Positions 40,301 to 51,040 of a stretch of 64,000 bases of DNA are shown here, one piece after another. This stretch comes from Phoebastria nigripes (taxonomy: Eukaryota; Chordata; Aves; Procellariiformes; Diomedeidae): the NCBI GenBank assembly GCA_035582835.1, contig JAYKAV010002662.1, positions 2,092,475-2,156,474 of the forward strand, written 5' to 3'. The notes under the pieces are model-generated. The model saw only the letters and a list, made by a program, of their open reading frames with translations, had not been told where the DNA came from and ran no database searches. A program made the translations under genes and the position numbers. The stretch's first letter is position 1, and every line of letters begins with the position of its first letter.

Positions 40301-43300
40301 GCTCCTGTGGGAGTCAATAGAAACAGGCAATTTCAGAGAGCAATTCTCCATAGACAGCCATATTAGGAGAAGACGAATCACTCTGTGGAGGCACCTATTT
40401 CTCTCCATTAACTTAAAGACAGCCTGGAGCAATAGTTCAGCTGAGGTCCCTGGGCTGAAGAGTCTCTTCCTGGCTCTGTCTGCTCTTAGAGCAGCCACAG
40501 ATACAGTCACAGACTCATCATCTGTACTGTGTCCTTGACATGTGATAATTCACCATGGTCACCCTACGGACAGCTTGTCCATACGTTCATGTCCAAACAC
40601 ATGAGGGTCTGCACCTGTGTACTCCATGCCTGGACTCATGCCCACAGTTCATTATCTGCCCAGCTGAACTGCTCCATCGTGGCTTCAAAATTCAAGATTT
40701 TTTCATCTAGGTCTTGGTTCCCAACAGGTAAAGTAGGAATGATTGCATCTCTGCTCCCTTCAGGGTTTTTGTAAGGATAAATACAGTCAGGCCTTGAGAA
40801 AACCAGCTCCTATAGGAGCTGTGGGGAGAGATGGCATAAAAACCTAACTGCCATTTTCAAGAGTGCCTCTGACAGAAGCCACTGGCATTTTGTTATTTGG
40901 GAAAAGGTCGGCTTATACCCCAGGAAGAAATTTTTTAAACAACTTCATTGAATGTTGAATTAAGTTTGTCATTCTGCTTTTTCAGATTATGTAAAGTTTA
41001 GACTAATTTTTAACAGAAGGAAAAGTTTTAAATCCCTGTATTCTTCACTTGCTCTCTGTGAACGTAATCTTCCCCCAGATAAGCCTCAGACAGATGTTTA
41101 TCTTAAGTGTGTTCTCACACCAGATAATACTGGAAACCTGGGATGAAGATGTCAAGTGACCTTATAAAAAAAGCCTCGGTGTGGGTACTCAGCTCTCTGC
41201 TCCTGGTGCAAGATCCTTGGTGTGATAAAGATCAAAAATAAGCAATAGAAAATGCTGTGAAGAGCCCACTGCAAGAGCCTCCCTGTCTCTCTGATGATGA
41301 AAGGAAGCTGGGAACCCTTGAGCCATCCAAGGTTGGACAGCAACATCCCATAGCCCTTCCACCACCGGGCAGAAGAGGCTGCGGACCATGAGACCACCGG
41401 AGGTGGCCTTGGCCATAGCAAGAGCAAGTCCTTGTGACCTTGGAGACTTCCTGGCATGTATTCATTTCCGCAAACAGTTAATAGGAAGGGAAGGAGAGAG
41501 GGTAGATGATGGAGAGAGAAGTATGAAAAAGTAGGAGACAGAAAGGTTAAAAATAAATCAGGATTAGACTGATTTATGTAAGATAACAATATAGGCTTAT
41601 GGGCTAGGCTTATATAGGTACGCTGTGAAGAAAACAGGCAAGTGCAGGGCAAAGTAAGCTGTTATGTCTTTTTCTACCCATATCTGTCCTTATGTTAGGT
41701 ACTGCGGAGCAGGTTTTGGCAGAATTTGATTCTTAGCTTGTAAAGGCTGGTAGGCAAGGGGATTGCTTTGGTTAGGATAAAAGGACCTGGAAATTTTAGA
41801 ATGCCTTAATATAAGTAACAAAGGAAAAACATAAGAAAATCATGGCTAAATCAAGAGCTGCCAATAAAAGTCAATGGGGTTTTATGCTCGGTTTCCTGGT
41901 TACAAAGAGGCATCCCCAGTAGCACCTTTAATACCCAGAAACAGTATTGCACTGCTGGAGGGACTGTGCTGTCATGCCTACATCCAACTCAAAACAGAAT
42001 AACACAAACATCACCTTAAAATGCAATATTTTAGCTCTGATGACTCTTTATTTGACTCTCAGCTTTCACTCAGCAGCTGGCCCATTCCCACATCACACAG
42101 ATGCCCCAAGAAGAGCAGGATCAGGGAAAGTGTTTGCAGCACCAAAGTTACAAACATGCACCAAAAATTCTATCTGCCTTTAGGGGGAACAATGCAGGGA
42201 AGAAGGTGCAAGGAGCAATGGGAAGATGCAGCCTTTACCCTTGCAATCTTGTCCCTTCTGCTTGCAAAACAAGTAGGCTTTGACTGTATTGTTGCCCCTT
42301 TGAATGTCTAAGGTTGGTTGCTGGCAATCTGTCTAAAGCCCATCATATTCCTTGCTCAACCTGATGTTGACCACAACTCCATCCTGAAGCATCAGGGAAG
42401 AGGAGGTGCGGGCATGGTTAAACAGACCTGGCTGTGACAGTGCCCTGTCCAAACTGCAGAAGACAGGGTAGAAAAGAGGAGTCTGGGATCAGGCATCATC
42501 TCTCTCACCGTATGTGGGAGTNCACCTGAAGTTCACATCTGACTTCAATGTGAAGTTGGAGCTGATGTGTGGGCTCATATCCATCACATCCTCTGGCTGT
42601 AATGAATTTAGCGGGGGAGCTCATTTTAATGGAGGAAGATCACAGAGATCCGCTAGCAGGAACTGAGCAGCNGGGAAGTCTCCAGGCAGAGACAGGAAGG
42701 AGGAGGAGGTGTTTTAGGTAACACCATACACGTAGGCGTGAAACACATTGATTTTTCCAACCCCAAATTGCGATGCACATATTTTAGTTATAACTCCCTG
42801 ACCTTACCCAAACAAAAGCCATGAAAAGAGACTTGTTCTTGTTGAAATGTTTTTTTAAAATAAAAGCTTATTTCTCTTTCATGTGTTTTTTAGCTCTCAG
42901 AGTCACAGCAGTGGGATGAGTTTTTACAAACTACACAAACAACCACTTGTGAATGCAAAACGAGGACTGAGAATAAGTTCATAATATACATTGCAGGCAG
43001 ATCTGAGCTTGCTTTGACAAAGCTGAGCCAAACAGTAACAGAAGCCCCATGGCCACACTCACACTGCCAGCCTGGCTTACCCTCACCTGGGCAATGCAGG
43101 GTGAAGGGGGGCTGCACGCCAGCAACGCAGCAAGCTTCTTCCCCAAATGCTGTGCAATGCTCCCTTTAAGCTGTGCGCAGGGAACACAGGATGCAAAACT
43201 GTCTCACATTCCCTCCTCACATCTGAATGGATGACCTGGGTTGCTTTTCTCTACCACCGTCCCCACAAGACAACATGGTGAGCCTCTTAGCTGTGAAGGC

Positions 43301-44363
43301 ACTAGCGCTATTGGGTTTTGCATCAATCTCTGCAAAGCTGGCTTTAATCAGCACTCTCCTGCCAGCCCTGCGGACCATTCCTTGTTATATCAGGATGGCA
43401 AAAAAAGAAAGAAAGAAGCAAGCAAAACCTGCAACCCTCAACATGGTCTTCATAGCTGTTTGTGTGCTATGGCTGTCTGGCCTGAAACGTGTATACAGAC
43501 TGCGTCCTAAGTGCCCTGATAAGATTGGGGCTCCAGAATGTGTTGTCCTGCGAACACTTGCTGCTGTTTATCTATGAGCTGAAAAACTTTCCAAAGTTTC
43601 CCATCCATCAGCCCTGACACCCTGATTCAGACCAGATGACAGGCAGATGCGATACCGAACAGCTTTCGTGCCTCGGGGCGATACTGAAGTGGCTGAGAAC
43701 CCAAAAGCTTCGAGCGAGCTGTTGAGTCAGGTCTGGTGACATGGTGGTGGCTGTTGATATCCGCCACCACTGCTCTTGTGGCATTCTGTGAAAAGCATGG
43801 GATTTGTGCCCTCCTGAGACCTGGGGTGCACCTCATCCTCCTACAGCTGGTGGTCAGGACAACCCCATCCTCCCTTCTCCTCTCTTCCAGGCTGTCGGAT
43901 GCGACTTATGCGTGAATATATGCAGCATCATCTTATGAGCATATATATTGCTCCAGCACAGATGTGTTTAATGTGATAGATGTGGGAAAGATGCCAGAGG
44001 CCTTCGGTGTGGGCATCTGTGTTCTTCAAAGCATAGGNGCTTTGAAGTGCCAGTGGGTAGGGGCTATTTTGAAGCTGAGGGGATTGACATCGAGTTGTGC
44101 CTACTTTCCATCAAAGTACAGGAGGAAATGCTGAGCAACCTCCCAGCAGAGTGCTTGCTGCTGTGCTCCCAAGACCACCCACCCACAGCCTGCCCGCCTC
44201 TGATTTGCTGACATTATCCTGATTTATTAGATGTTTAAGTCATTTATATAGAAAAATAATTTCTGGATTTATTTCTCCGTTTTTCGGCCAAAAAAAAAAA
44301 GTCTACTAAGAGTAAAACTTAATCTTCTTACTGTATACATCCCTATAAATCCTTANATATTCA
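37314..44363. other. Intergenic sequence without recognised gene
   Basis: No gene-like frame. The best open stretches (such as 41152-41652 minus, 166 codons, and 43227-43577 plus, 116 codons) lack family likeness and are overlapped by other frames. The part at 37920-38460 has mixed AT/GC texture with motif-like words, including an octamer dyad, and may be non-coding regulatory DNA. Confidence 0.5.
38134..38154. promoter_or_regulatory. Inverted octamer (ATGCAAAT) dyad
   Basis: AATGCAAAT, spacer ACG, ATTTGCATT: a perfect 9-base-arm inverted repeat in which each arm contains the POU/Oct octamer ATGCAAAT. The motif pair is seen directly; binding is inferred from the known octamer consensus. Confidence 0.35.
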
Positions 44364-44462
44364 GTGGGGTGTTGTGTGGTTTAATGGCTTAATTAGTTAA
44401 TGTTTACAAAGCACTTCTGATATCCTTGCATGAAAGATGCTGTAGAAGCACAATCTTACAAT
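44364..44462 (+). repeat. MIR-type SINE fragment (3' part)
   Basis: GGGGTGTTGTGTGGTTTAAT, then GGCTTAATTAGTTAATGTTT, ACAAAGCACTTCTGATATCC and TTGCATGAAAGATGCTGTAG match the 3' half of the amniote MIR pattern (TGTTGTGAGGCTTAATTAAT..., TAAAGCGCTTTGAGATCC..., GATGAAAGGCGCTATAGAAG). It is more diverged than the copy near 9.9 kb, and the tRNA-like head is absent or unrecognisable. Confidence 0.7.
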
Positions 44463-45389
44463 ATTTTCACTACCCAGTTAAGATCAAGCAACCTATAGGA
44501 AAGAGATTTATTTACATAACTTAAGCACTNTATAACCCTTCCAGAGCTTGCGAAAACTCAAGGAAGAAATCAGACTGGCTGCTGCTCCAGCCACCAGCTG
44601 CTGACAGTCCTGGAGGTTTCTGGTAACCCATGTCCTGCAGGAAGGGAAAGTATTTTCTCCAAGAAGCCGGTGTTTTTCAATCCTGCGCAGTCTGCAGGGT
44701 GGTGAAACGTGCTTGGCAGCGGGGGCTGCCTGCAGAGCCCCGCAGTTTGAATTCCAGACGCTAGTAGCACTAGAGAAACCGCGTGGAGACTCTGGAGTTA
44801 GGCACTATTTCTGGAAGTCCTCCTCATCAAACAAGCTAAAAATAGCAAGAAATGCCCCAGGTCCTTTGCTACAGGGGTAGCAAGCAGGGCCCATCAGATC
44901 TAGTTCCCACCTACGCAGATCCAACTCTGGAGTAAAGGTCTACATGGAGTTATTTGCTTTCTTTTCATTCATGTCTCTGATGTCCATTAGTAGCAGCAGT
45001 TTTAATTGGTGATTTACATGCTTTTTGGATCCAGAGCAAACTCGGAGACATCGGTTTCCCCCCATGTGCGTAGCTTTGCACTTACCGCTGAAGTCTCTAA
45101 TCCTCTTCCCAGCTGAGCTGGGAATCTGGCTTGTGCCACCACCACGCAGCCAATTTCAGACAGAGGTAGGCAAAAAGCCTCTATTTCGGAGGAGTAGCTG
45201 CCGCTTCTCAGGAAAGAAATCCTGGAGCTGGATCAGGTATTCTAAGAAAATGTCAGCTCCAAGGGTGGTCACGGGCAGAAAAACAAACTCTTAGGCATTA
45301 TTGGGAGACACATCAACGTGCTGCTCCATAAATGTGGGGTGAGTCTCCATCATGCCTGGTTCCCGTCTTCCCCTTGCCCAAAGGATGGT

Positions 45390-45850
45390 GCAGAGTTGGT
45401 GCAGAGAAGGGTGACAGGCAGGATCAAAGATATGAAACAGCTCCCATGTGGGGAAGGATTTAATAGACTGGGACTCTTCTGCCTGCAGGGCAGATAAACT
45501 GAAGGAGGATGTGATAGAGGGGTATAAAATCATGACTGGCCTGGAAAAAATGAACAGGGAAGGAGACTCTGACTCCTCTGATCCAAGGACTAGGGAGGTG
45601 TCAAATAAGCCAGCAAGCAGCAGGTGGGAAAGAAATAAAATGAGATATTCTGCACCCTCCATGTACTTCAGCTTTGGAGCTTGGACCANGGGACGCTGTA
45701 GTTGTTATGATTTTTTACGTGGGTTCAAAAAGCGACGGTGCAAACTGATGGATGAAAAGTCCCCCAAGGATTGCTAAGCACAGAGTTTGCTGGGGTGCCG
45801 CAGGACACTGCTCCTATCTGCTCACCCTGCTCTTGCTCACGAGCGAAGGT
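45390..45850 (+). mobile_element. Ancient CR1-like LINE 3' fragment
   Basis: The plus strand shows GGTGCAGAGAAGGGTGACAG, ATATGAAACAGCTCCCATGT, GACTGGGACTCTTCTGCCTG, then GATGTGATAGAGGGGTATAA. Near the end come GGGTTCAAAAAGCGACGGTG, AAACTGATGGATGAAAAGTC and GATTGCTAAGCACAG. These words fit the 3' end of old CR1 lineages. An interrupted frame keeps traces of the ORF2 C-terminus (GLFCLQ..., VIEGYKIMTGLEKMNREGDS). It is heavily decayed. Boundaries are approximate. Confidence 0.7.
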
Positions 45851-48800
45851 GGGACACTGAGCAAGACAGATCTCTGGTTTGGCGCAGTATAGGGATTTTT
45901 ATGTTTCTGTTACGCGACATTTATTTGCCAAAAATGAGCAGTTTCCTGTTAGTATCTCAAGACGGCAGCTCTGTTTTTACACATCAGGAGTGAGCCCAAG
46001 ACACAACATTAAGAGTGATCTCTGCCTGTTTGAGCAGCTCCTCTGTGATGGTGCTCACCCAACCACGTAATGGGCCTCCTTCACGTGGACAAGTAGCGTA
46101 GGTCCAGCTATGTTTTTAGTGCTTCTTCCATTTTTTCTCTGTAAGGCTTTCTGCAAAGGGGTTCAGCCACAAAATATCATTTAAGCATTTTTCAGACAGC
46201 ATTGTTTTAGCTCTGCAGCCCTGGGGAGATGCTGTTCCCTCCATGTTATGGGCATGGGTGCAGAAACAAGACCTCTTCCAATTGCAGGGAGAGCCCCAAA
46301 TTCAGTGCCAGCCCATGTTAAGGCTTCTCCCATTCAGACTCTGTAGATGACTAGACAATTTAACCACAAGGACAGTCTTAAAATACATTTGCAATACAAA
46401 ACCTCTGTGACTTACTCAAGAGCACCCATTGAGACCTGGCCAAAGGCAGGAGCTGAACACTGATATTCTGCATCCTATTTCCTTACCTAAATACAAGAGC
46501 ATCTTCCTGCTTTTGATTTTATGACTAAATCAAGGCTCATCCTTCACCCTTGATATAAGGACATTAAAAAATCCTTACTGATCTACTGCCTGACTCCATT
46601 CCTTCTAAAATCGCTTCCACAACTTGGGGTCACATTTCCCCTTAATGGTGACCAGTTACCATTTCCTTCTCTCTTCCTTCAGCTACAGTTCCATTTTGCT
46701 GGACTTCTAAAATGTAGTCACGGGATGATTCTGATCTTGCTTTCAGCTAAGTCTATATAAATTTGAAACTTCACCTCTGCCTTTGATTCAGGTTGCCAGC
46801 GTGAAGAATTGAGCTCTGAAGTATGTACAGGGGATATAGCCAAAAAATGAAAAGCTGATACAGCTCTAAATCCAAAGTTATCCACAGGACTGTGTTAGTC
46901 TTCTGACTCACTAGAGAGAGACCTGATCACGTGCAGGTACACATGTATCTTCAGTGTTAGTGAAATTTGGAGCAATCTAATGCTCTGCTTTTANTGTAGG
47001 CAAAATGCAACAACAAAACAAATTAATTCAATCTCATATATACATAAAATTATTGTTATTATTATATATATTCTGTCCTCTCTCCTTCACCGGCTGTATT
47101 TTCACTCTTTTATAGCATAGGCCTTTCAAACATTGTAGTGCCAGTATTGCTTCTAATCCGGTATTGTTTCAGCCCCATATATCCCTGTATACACTGGGAT
47201 AGCACAGGGCTTGGATAACAAAATAAATCCTTGGGTCTTGAAGCCACTTTTTAGTTTATCATTTTATTTGGCGATCGTTTAGGGTTCCCCCTCAGCTTTG
47301 AAATGACAGCCTATATATTTGCAGCTATTTTGTCCCTCAAAACACCTTGTCACTGAATTATTTCATGCAGGAACTTTCTTATAACTTATCTCCTCCTCTG
47401 ACTTGTTCACACTTAAAGGTCACAGTCCTTTGCCTCTGATATCACCAGCTCTCGCTGCAGAAAGGGTCGGAGTCCCAAACTGCAGCAGGAATTTGAGGAG
47501 GAGGAGACAAAGGACTCCAGAACAAAAGCATCTTTTTTTTCAGATAAATTATGGGCCGTTGGAGAGCACAGAAAAGGGAGTAGGATGAAGGGGACGAGAT
47601 CATCGGGTTGCAGCTTCAAGCGGGCAGCCAGGCAGCACGGATATTGCCGACCAGAGCTCACGACTGAACTAGACATGTACCCCACCTCCCACTTGCACCC
47701 TATGTGGTCTTTGCTGCCCATCTCCCCATTTCTGAGCAATGTGTTACTCACATTGCCTGGGTGGCAGCCCCTATCCTGCCTGCCCGATAGCCAGATGCTC
47801 TGTAATAGGCCTTTTAAATGCAGCCTGCAAAATGTTCGACTGAGTATCTGTACTTGTGACGGGAGCCCAAGACAGGGGTGAAGTCAAAACACCTGCATCT
47901 TGTCATTAAAGTGAATACACCCCCGAAAAACNCTAAAAGGGTTTCAAATCTCTGAGCCGGATTTTATTAGGATACAAACTAGAACAGGAAGATCACTTAG
48001 ACAAAANAAATGGGGACTTGCTGGGTGAGATAAAGGGAAGTAAAAGAGGTTGGGGGTGGACTTGGTTAACACTTTTGTTCCTGAAGGTCTTTCAGCTGCT
48101 CAGACCCTACAGCCAGGTGTGCTCAGCTACACCCACATGTCCTATTTCAAGGTCAAAAATCAACTAGAAAAGCTCCCAGTGTCCAGATTTAGACTGGAAT
48201 CCAAAACACATGAGGGACAAGTTAATTTTGCCTCTGATAAAAGGGGAAGCCTGGCCAGCAGATTTTGCTGTCATTTCAGTAGCAAGTGGAAAGGAAAGGC
48301 AAGGACTATTCTCAGAGGAGACCTATGCAGGTTACACAGTCCAGGTTTCCATTTGGTTGGAAATATGTTAAAGCTAATTTAATTTCCTTTGGAAAAACAG
48401 AAGCTTAAGTGAGAGGATGCAGTGTTTTACCACGCTTTTACAGNAATAAAAACTGTTGTAGAGGCTTTGCAAAAAGCCAGAGCAGCAGGTTCTCCCAAAC
48501 CAAATCATATTCCAACATGACATATTATGCAGGTAGGCAGACAGGTAGGCGATGCTAGAGTGAGGGAGAAAGAGACGGGAGGGCATTTATAGATAAATAG
48601 GGATTTGTAAATATTAAATGTGAGTCTTAATGGACTTGTATTCTCTGCCAATACGTGTACAGGGGAAGAGGATTAGTGAGCAGTTTGGCATAAAGACCTC
48701 CATCTACAGAGCAGATATTCTGCAATTAGGAGGACCTGTTCTTTGAGAAAAACATTTATTTGGGTAATCTAAAAACTACTGTTGAAAATCTACGTCTCAC

Positions 48801-49172
48801 ACACACATGCTGACTTGCAAAATATTTGCTTTTTTGCTTTCCAGGGTAAGCAGAGACTGAGATCTGCCCCACTGGTCTGAAATAAATTCTGCCTCTGTAA
48901 GGACTGTTTAAGTGCTGTTATTGTGAAATGATACGGACGTGCTAGGCTTTACTGTTATTTCCAATAAATCTATGTGAATAATTGATTTTGCTCCATTATT
49001 ACTGAAGGAGAAAACTTCGAGGGGGAAGCAGAATATTAAATAAAAACTAATTTTCAGGGTTTTTTCTAATGCAAAGCTGCGCTGTGCTTTGTTTTGTTCC
49101 GTTTTTCACATCAGTGTAAGTTCACAGCAAATCCACTGGAAAAAGGAACATCTGTGTTAATAATTGTGCAAG
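45851..49172. other. Intergenic sequence without recognised gene
   Basis: AT-rich sequence, apart from the possible MIR noted at 46.4 kb and a (TTA)n/(TA)n run near 47050-47070. No gene-like open frame and no RNA gene were recognised. Confidence 0.55.
46401..46490 (-). repeat. Possible MIR-type SINE fragment, antisense
   Basis: CTCTGTGACTTACTCAAGAG, CACCCATTGAGACCTGGCCA and GGAGCTGAACACTGATATTC resemble the antisense 5' half of MIR (the usual words are GTCACACAGCAAGTCAGTGG and GAACCCAGGAGTCCTGACTC). The match is diffuse and this could be coincidence. Confidence 0.35.
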
Positions 49173-49208
49173 GCTTTGGGGGGAGTCAATGCTTTGGGGG
49201 GAGTCACT
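49173..49208 (+). repeat. 18-bp direct tandem duplication
   Basis: GCTTTGGGGGGAGTCAAT is followed at once by GCTTTGGGGGGAGTCACT. It lies about 50 bases left of the outer LTR. Confidence 0.85.
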
Positions 49209-49340
49209 TTGATGCACAACATCTCATTTGCATCCAGAGAGTGTCACTGGTGCCTGGGTGTAGGTTTTGGCTGGGATAGAGCTAATTTTCTTCATAGTGG
49301 CTCGTATGGTGCTGTGCTTTGGATTTGTGCTGAAAACAGT

Positions 49341-49913
49341 TGTCGTGGTTTAACCCCAGCCAGTAACTAAGCACCACCCAGCCGCTCGCTCACTCCCCCC
49401 CGGTGGGATGGGGGAGAGAATCGGAAGGGTAAAAGTGAGAAAACTCGTGGGTTGAGATAAAGACAGTTTAATAGGGAAAGCAAAAGCCGCGCACAAGCAA
49501 AGCAAAACAAGGAATTCATTCACTGCTTCCCATCGGCAGGCAGNTGTTCAGCCATCTCCAGGANAGCAGGGCTCCATCACNCGTAACGGTGACTTGGGAA
49601 GACAAACGCCATCACTCCAAACGTTCCCCTTTCCTTCTTCTTCTCCCCAGCTTTATATACTGAGCATGACGTCATATGGTATGGAATACCCCACTGGCCA
49701 GTTCGGTTAGCTGTCCTGACTATGNTCCCTCCCAGCTTCTTGTGCACCTGGCAGAGCATGGGAAGCTGAAAAGTCCTTGACTAGTAGACTACTTAGCAAC
49801 AAGTAAAAACATCAGTGTGTTATCAGCATTATTCTCATCCTAAATCCAAAAATAGCACTATACCACCTACTAGGAAAAAAAAAATTAAGTCTATCCCAGC
49901 TGAAACCAGGACA
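49341..49913 (-). mobile_element. Second solo LTR of the same family, inserted in opposite orientation
   Basis: It begins TGTCGTGGTTTAACCCCAGC and ends GCTGAAACCAGGACA on the plus strand, 573 bases. It is flanked by a perfect 5-base target duplication ACAGT (49336-49340 and 49914-49918), which proves a discrete insertion into the outer LTR. On its own strand it has TGACGTCA (49667-49674), a TATATAAAGC TATA box (about 49651-49660) and a poly(A) signal (TTTAAT on plus, 49467-49472). No coding sequence remains. The perfect duplication suggests it is younger than its host. Confidence 0.9.
49667..49674. promoter_or_regulatory. Palindromic CRE (TGACGTCA) in inner LTR
   Basis: A perfect TGACGTCA sits a few bases upstream of the TATA box of the inner LTR. 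The same arrangement occurs at 50094-50101 in the outer LTR. This is the known consensus for CREB/ATF factors; activity here is inferred. Confidence 0.5.
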
Positions 49914-50093
49914 ACAGTGTTGATAACACAGGGATGTTTTAGCTATTGCTGAGCAGGGCTTACACAGAGTCAAGGCCTTTGCTGCTTCTCACCCCACCCC
50001 ACCAGCGAGGAGGCTGGGGGTGCACAAGAGGTTGGGAGGCGACACAGCCGGGACAGCTGACCCCAGCTGACCAAAGGGATATTCCATACCATA

Positions 50094-50101
50094 TGACGTC
50101 A
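50094..50101. promoter_or_regulatory. Palindromic CRE (TGACGTCA) in outer LTR
   Basis: A perfect TGACGTCA lies eight bases before a TATA-like ATATAAG in the plus-oriented LTR. The surrounding words CATACCATATGACGTCATGC are shared with the inner copy, so the site belongs to the family promoter. Confidence 0.5.
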
Positions 50102-50429
50102 TGCTCAGCATATAAGNNGGGGGAAGAAGAAGGAAGGGGGGACATTTGGAGTGATGGCGTTTGTCTTCCCAAGTCACCGTTACATGTGATGGAGCCCTGC
50201 TTTCCTGGAGATGGCTGAACACCTGCCTGCCGATGGGAAGCAGTGAATGAATTCCTTGTTTTGCTTTGCTTGTGCGCGGCTTTTGCTTTCCCTATTAAAC
50301 TGTCTTTATCTCAACCCACGAGTTTTCTCACTCTTACCCTTCTGATTCTCTCCCCCATCCCACAGTGGGGANTGAGCGAGCGGCTGTGTGGGACTGAGCT
50401 GCCCAGTGGGGTTAAACCACGACACTGAG

Positions 50430-51040
50430 AAATGTCATTTCCCCAGCAGCACTCCTGGTTCTCCACATCTCTGAAACAACTTAGCTGCTACAGGACCATG
50501 CAGTAGCCATCTCAGGTTGTTGCAGCAACTTCATTAAGTTCAAGCTGAATTGAGCTGATTATGTCCCAAGATAGCAGCCACCTAAGTTTGCATTCCCCAC
50601 TGCCTGGCACAACTGTGACCTCCAAGTAAATTATTGCTCTTCTCAGTGGGAGCAGAAACAACCACCCACAAGCTTCACAAGCTGTGAATTTGCTATCTTC
50701 ANCACATAGATATTATAGAAAAGCTCAGTCTTGACTCCTTCCTTGCACCATCTGAACTGTCTTTTTAATCAGCATTACTAAATTATCCAGGAGCATGAAA
50801 TGCTCATGGACCACAGTGGGTTTAGTTTTTCTATACCATTTTCATACATTCCTGCCCCTCATCTCTACCTGGCAGATTTTGTCAATCCCAGGTAAGACAC
50901 TGCAACACAAACACCTCCTGTGCAGAAACAATGTTGGGTTTTTTACCTTTTTTGTCCCTAAGTAAATTTTTATTCTGCTTACAAGATAAAATTAACAATC
51001 TGAAATCAACTGTTTAACAAGTTGAAGCCAAATATTTGAA
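50430..51040. other. Intergenic sequence without recognised gene
   Basis: About 600 bases between the LTR pair and the next CR1. No open frame of note and no repeat family was recognised. Confidence 0.6.

Larger units (their letters stand above)
49259..50424 (+). mobile_element. Solo LTR of an avian endogenous retrovirus, interrupted by a second LTR
   Basis: The LTR starts TGTAGGTTTTGGCTGGGATA and ends GGGTTAAACCACGACA (TG...CA). It is split by the insert at 49341-49913, leaving 82 plus 506 bases. Flanking pentamers CTGGG (49254-49258) and CTGAG (50425-50429) differ by one base and look like an aged target duplication. It carries TGACGTCA at 50094-50101, a TATA-like ATATAA near 50110, and ATTAAA at 50294-50299. 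No internal viral genes are present, so it is a solo LTR left by recombination. The family is recognised by its typical bird GGTTAAACCACGACA end. Confidence 0.88.

Noticed and set aside
40295..40330. Words like CTCCTGTGGGAGTCAATAG, and GTGACTTCAAAGGGAG near 54096, as a shared dispersed repeat
   Set aside because: They resemble a widespread amniote repeat, but I cannot name the family or define boundaries.
41152..41652. 166-codon minus-strand open frame with hydrophobic stretches
   Set aside because: Hydrophobicity follows from T-rich complement; three overlapping frames are open and none resembles a known protein.
43227..43577. 116-codon plus-strand frame with two hydrophobic segments
   Set aside because: Looked briefly like a small membrane protein, but there is no family match, no promoter, and a second overlapping frame of similar length.
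44836..44845. Perfect MEF2-type site CTAAAAATAG (another, CTAAAAATAA, at 38747-38756)
   Set aside because: Single MEF2-like words are expected several times by chance in 64 kb of AT-rich DNA.
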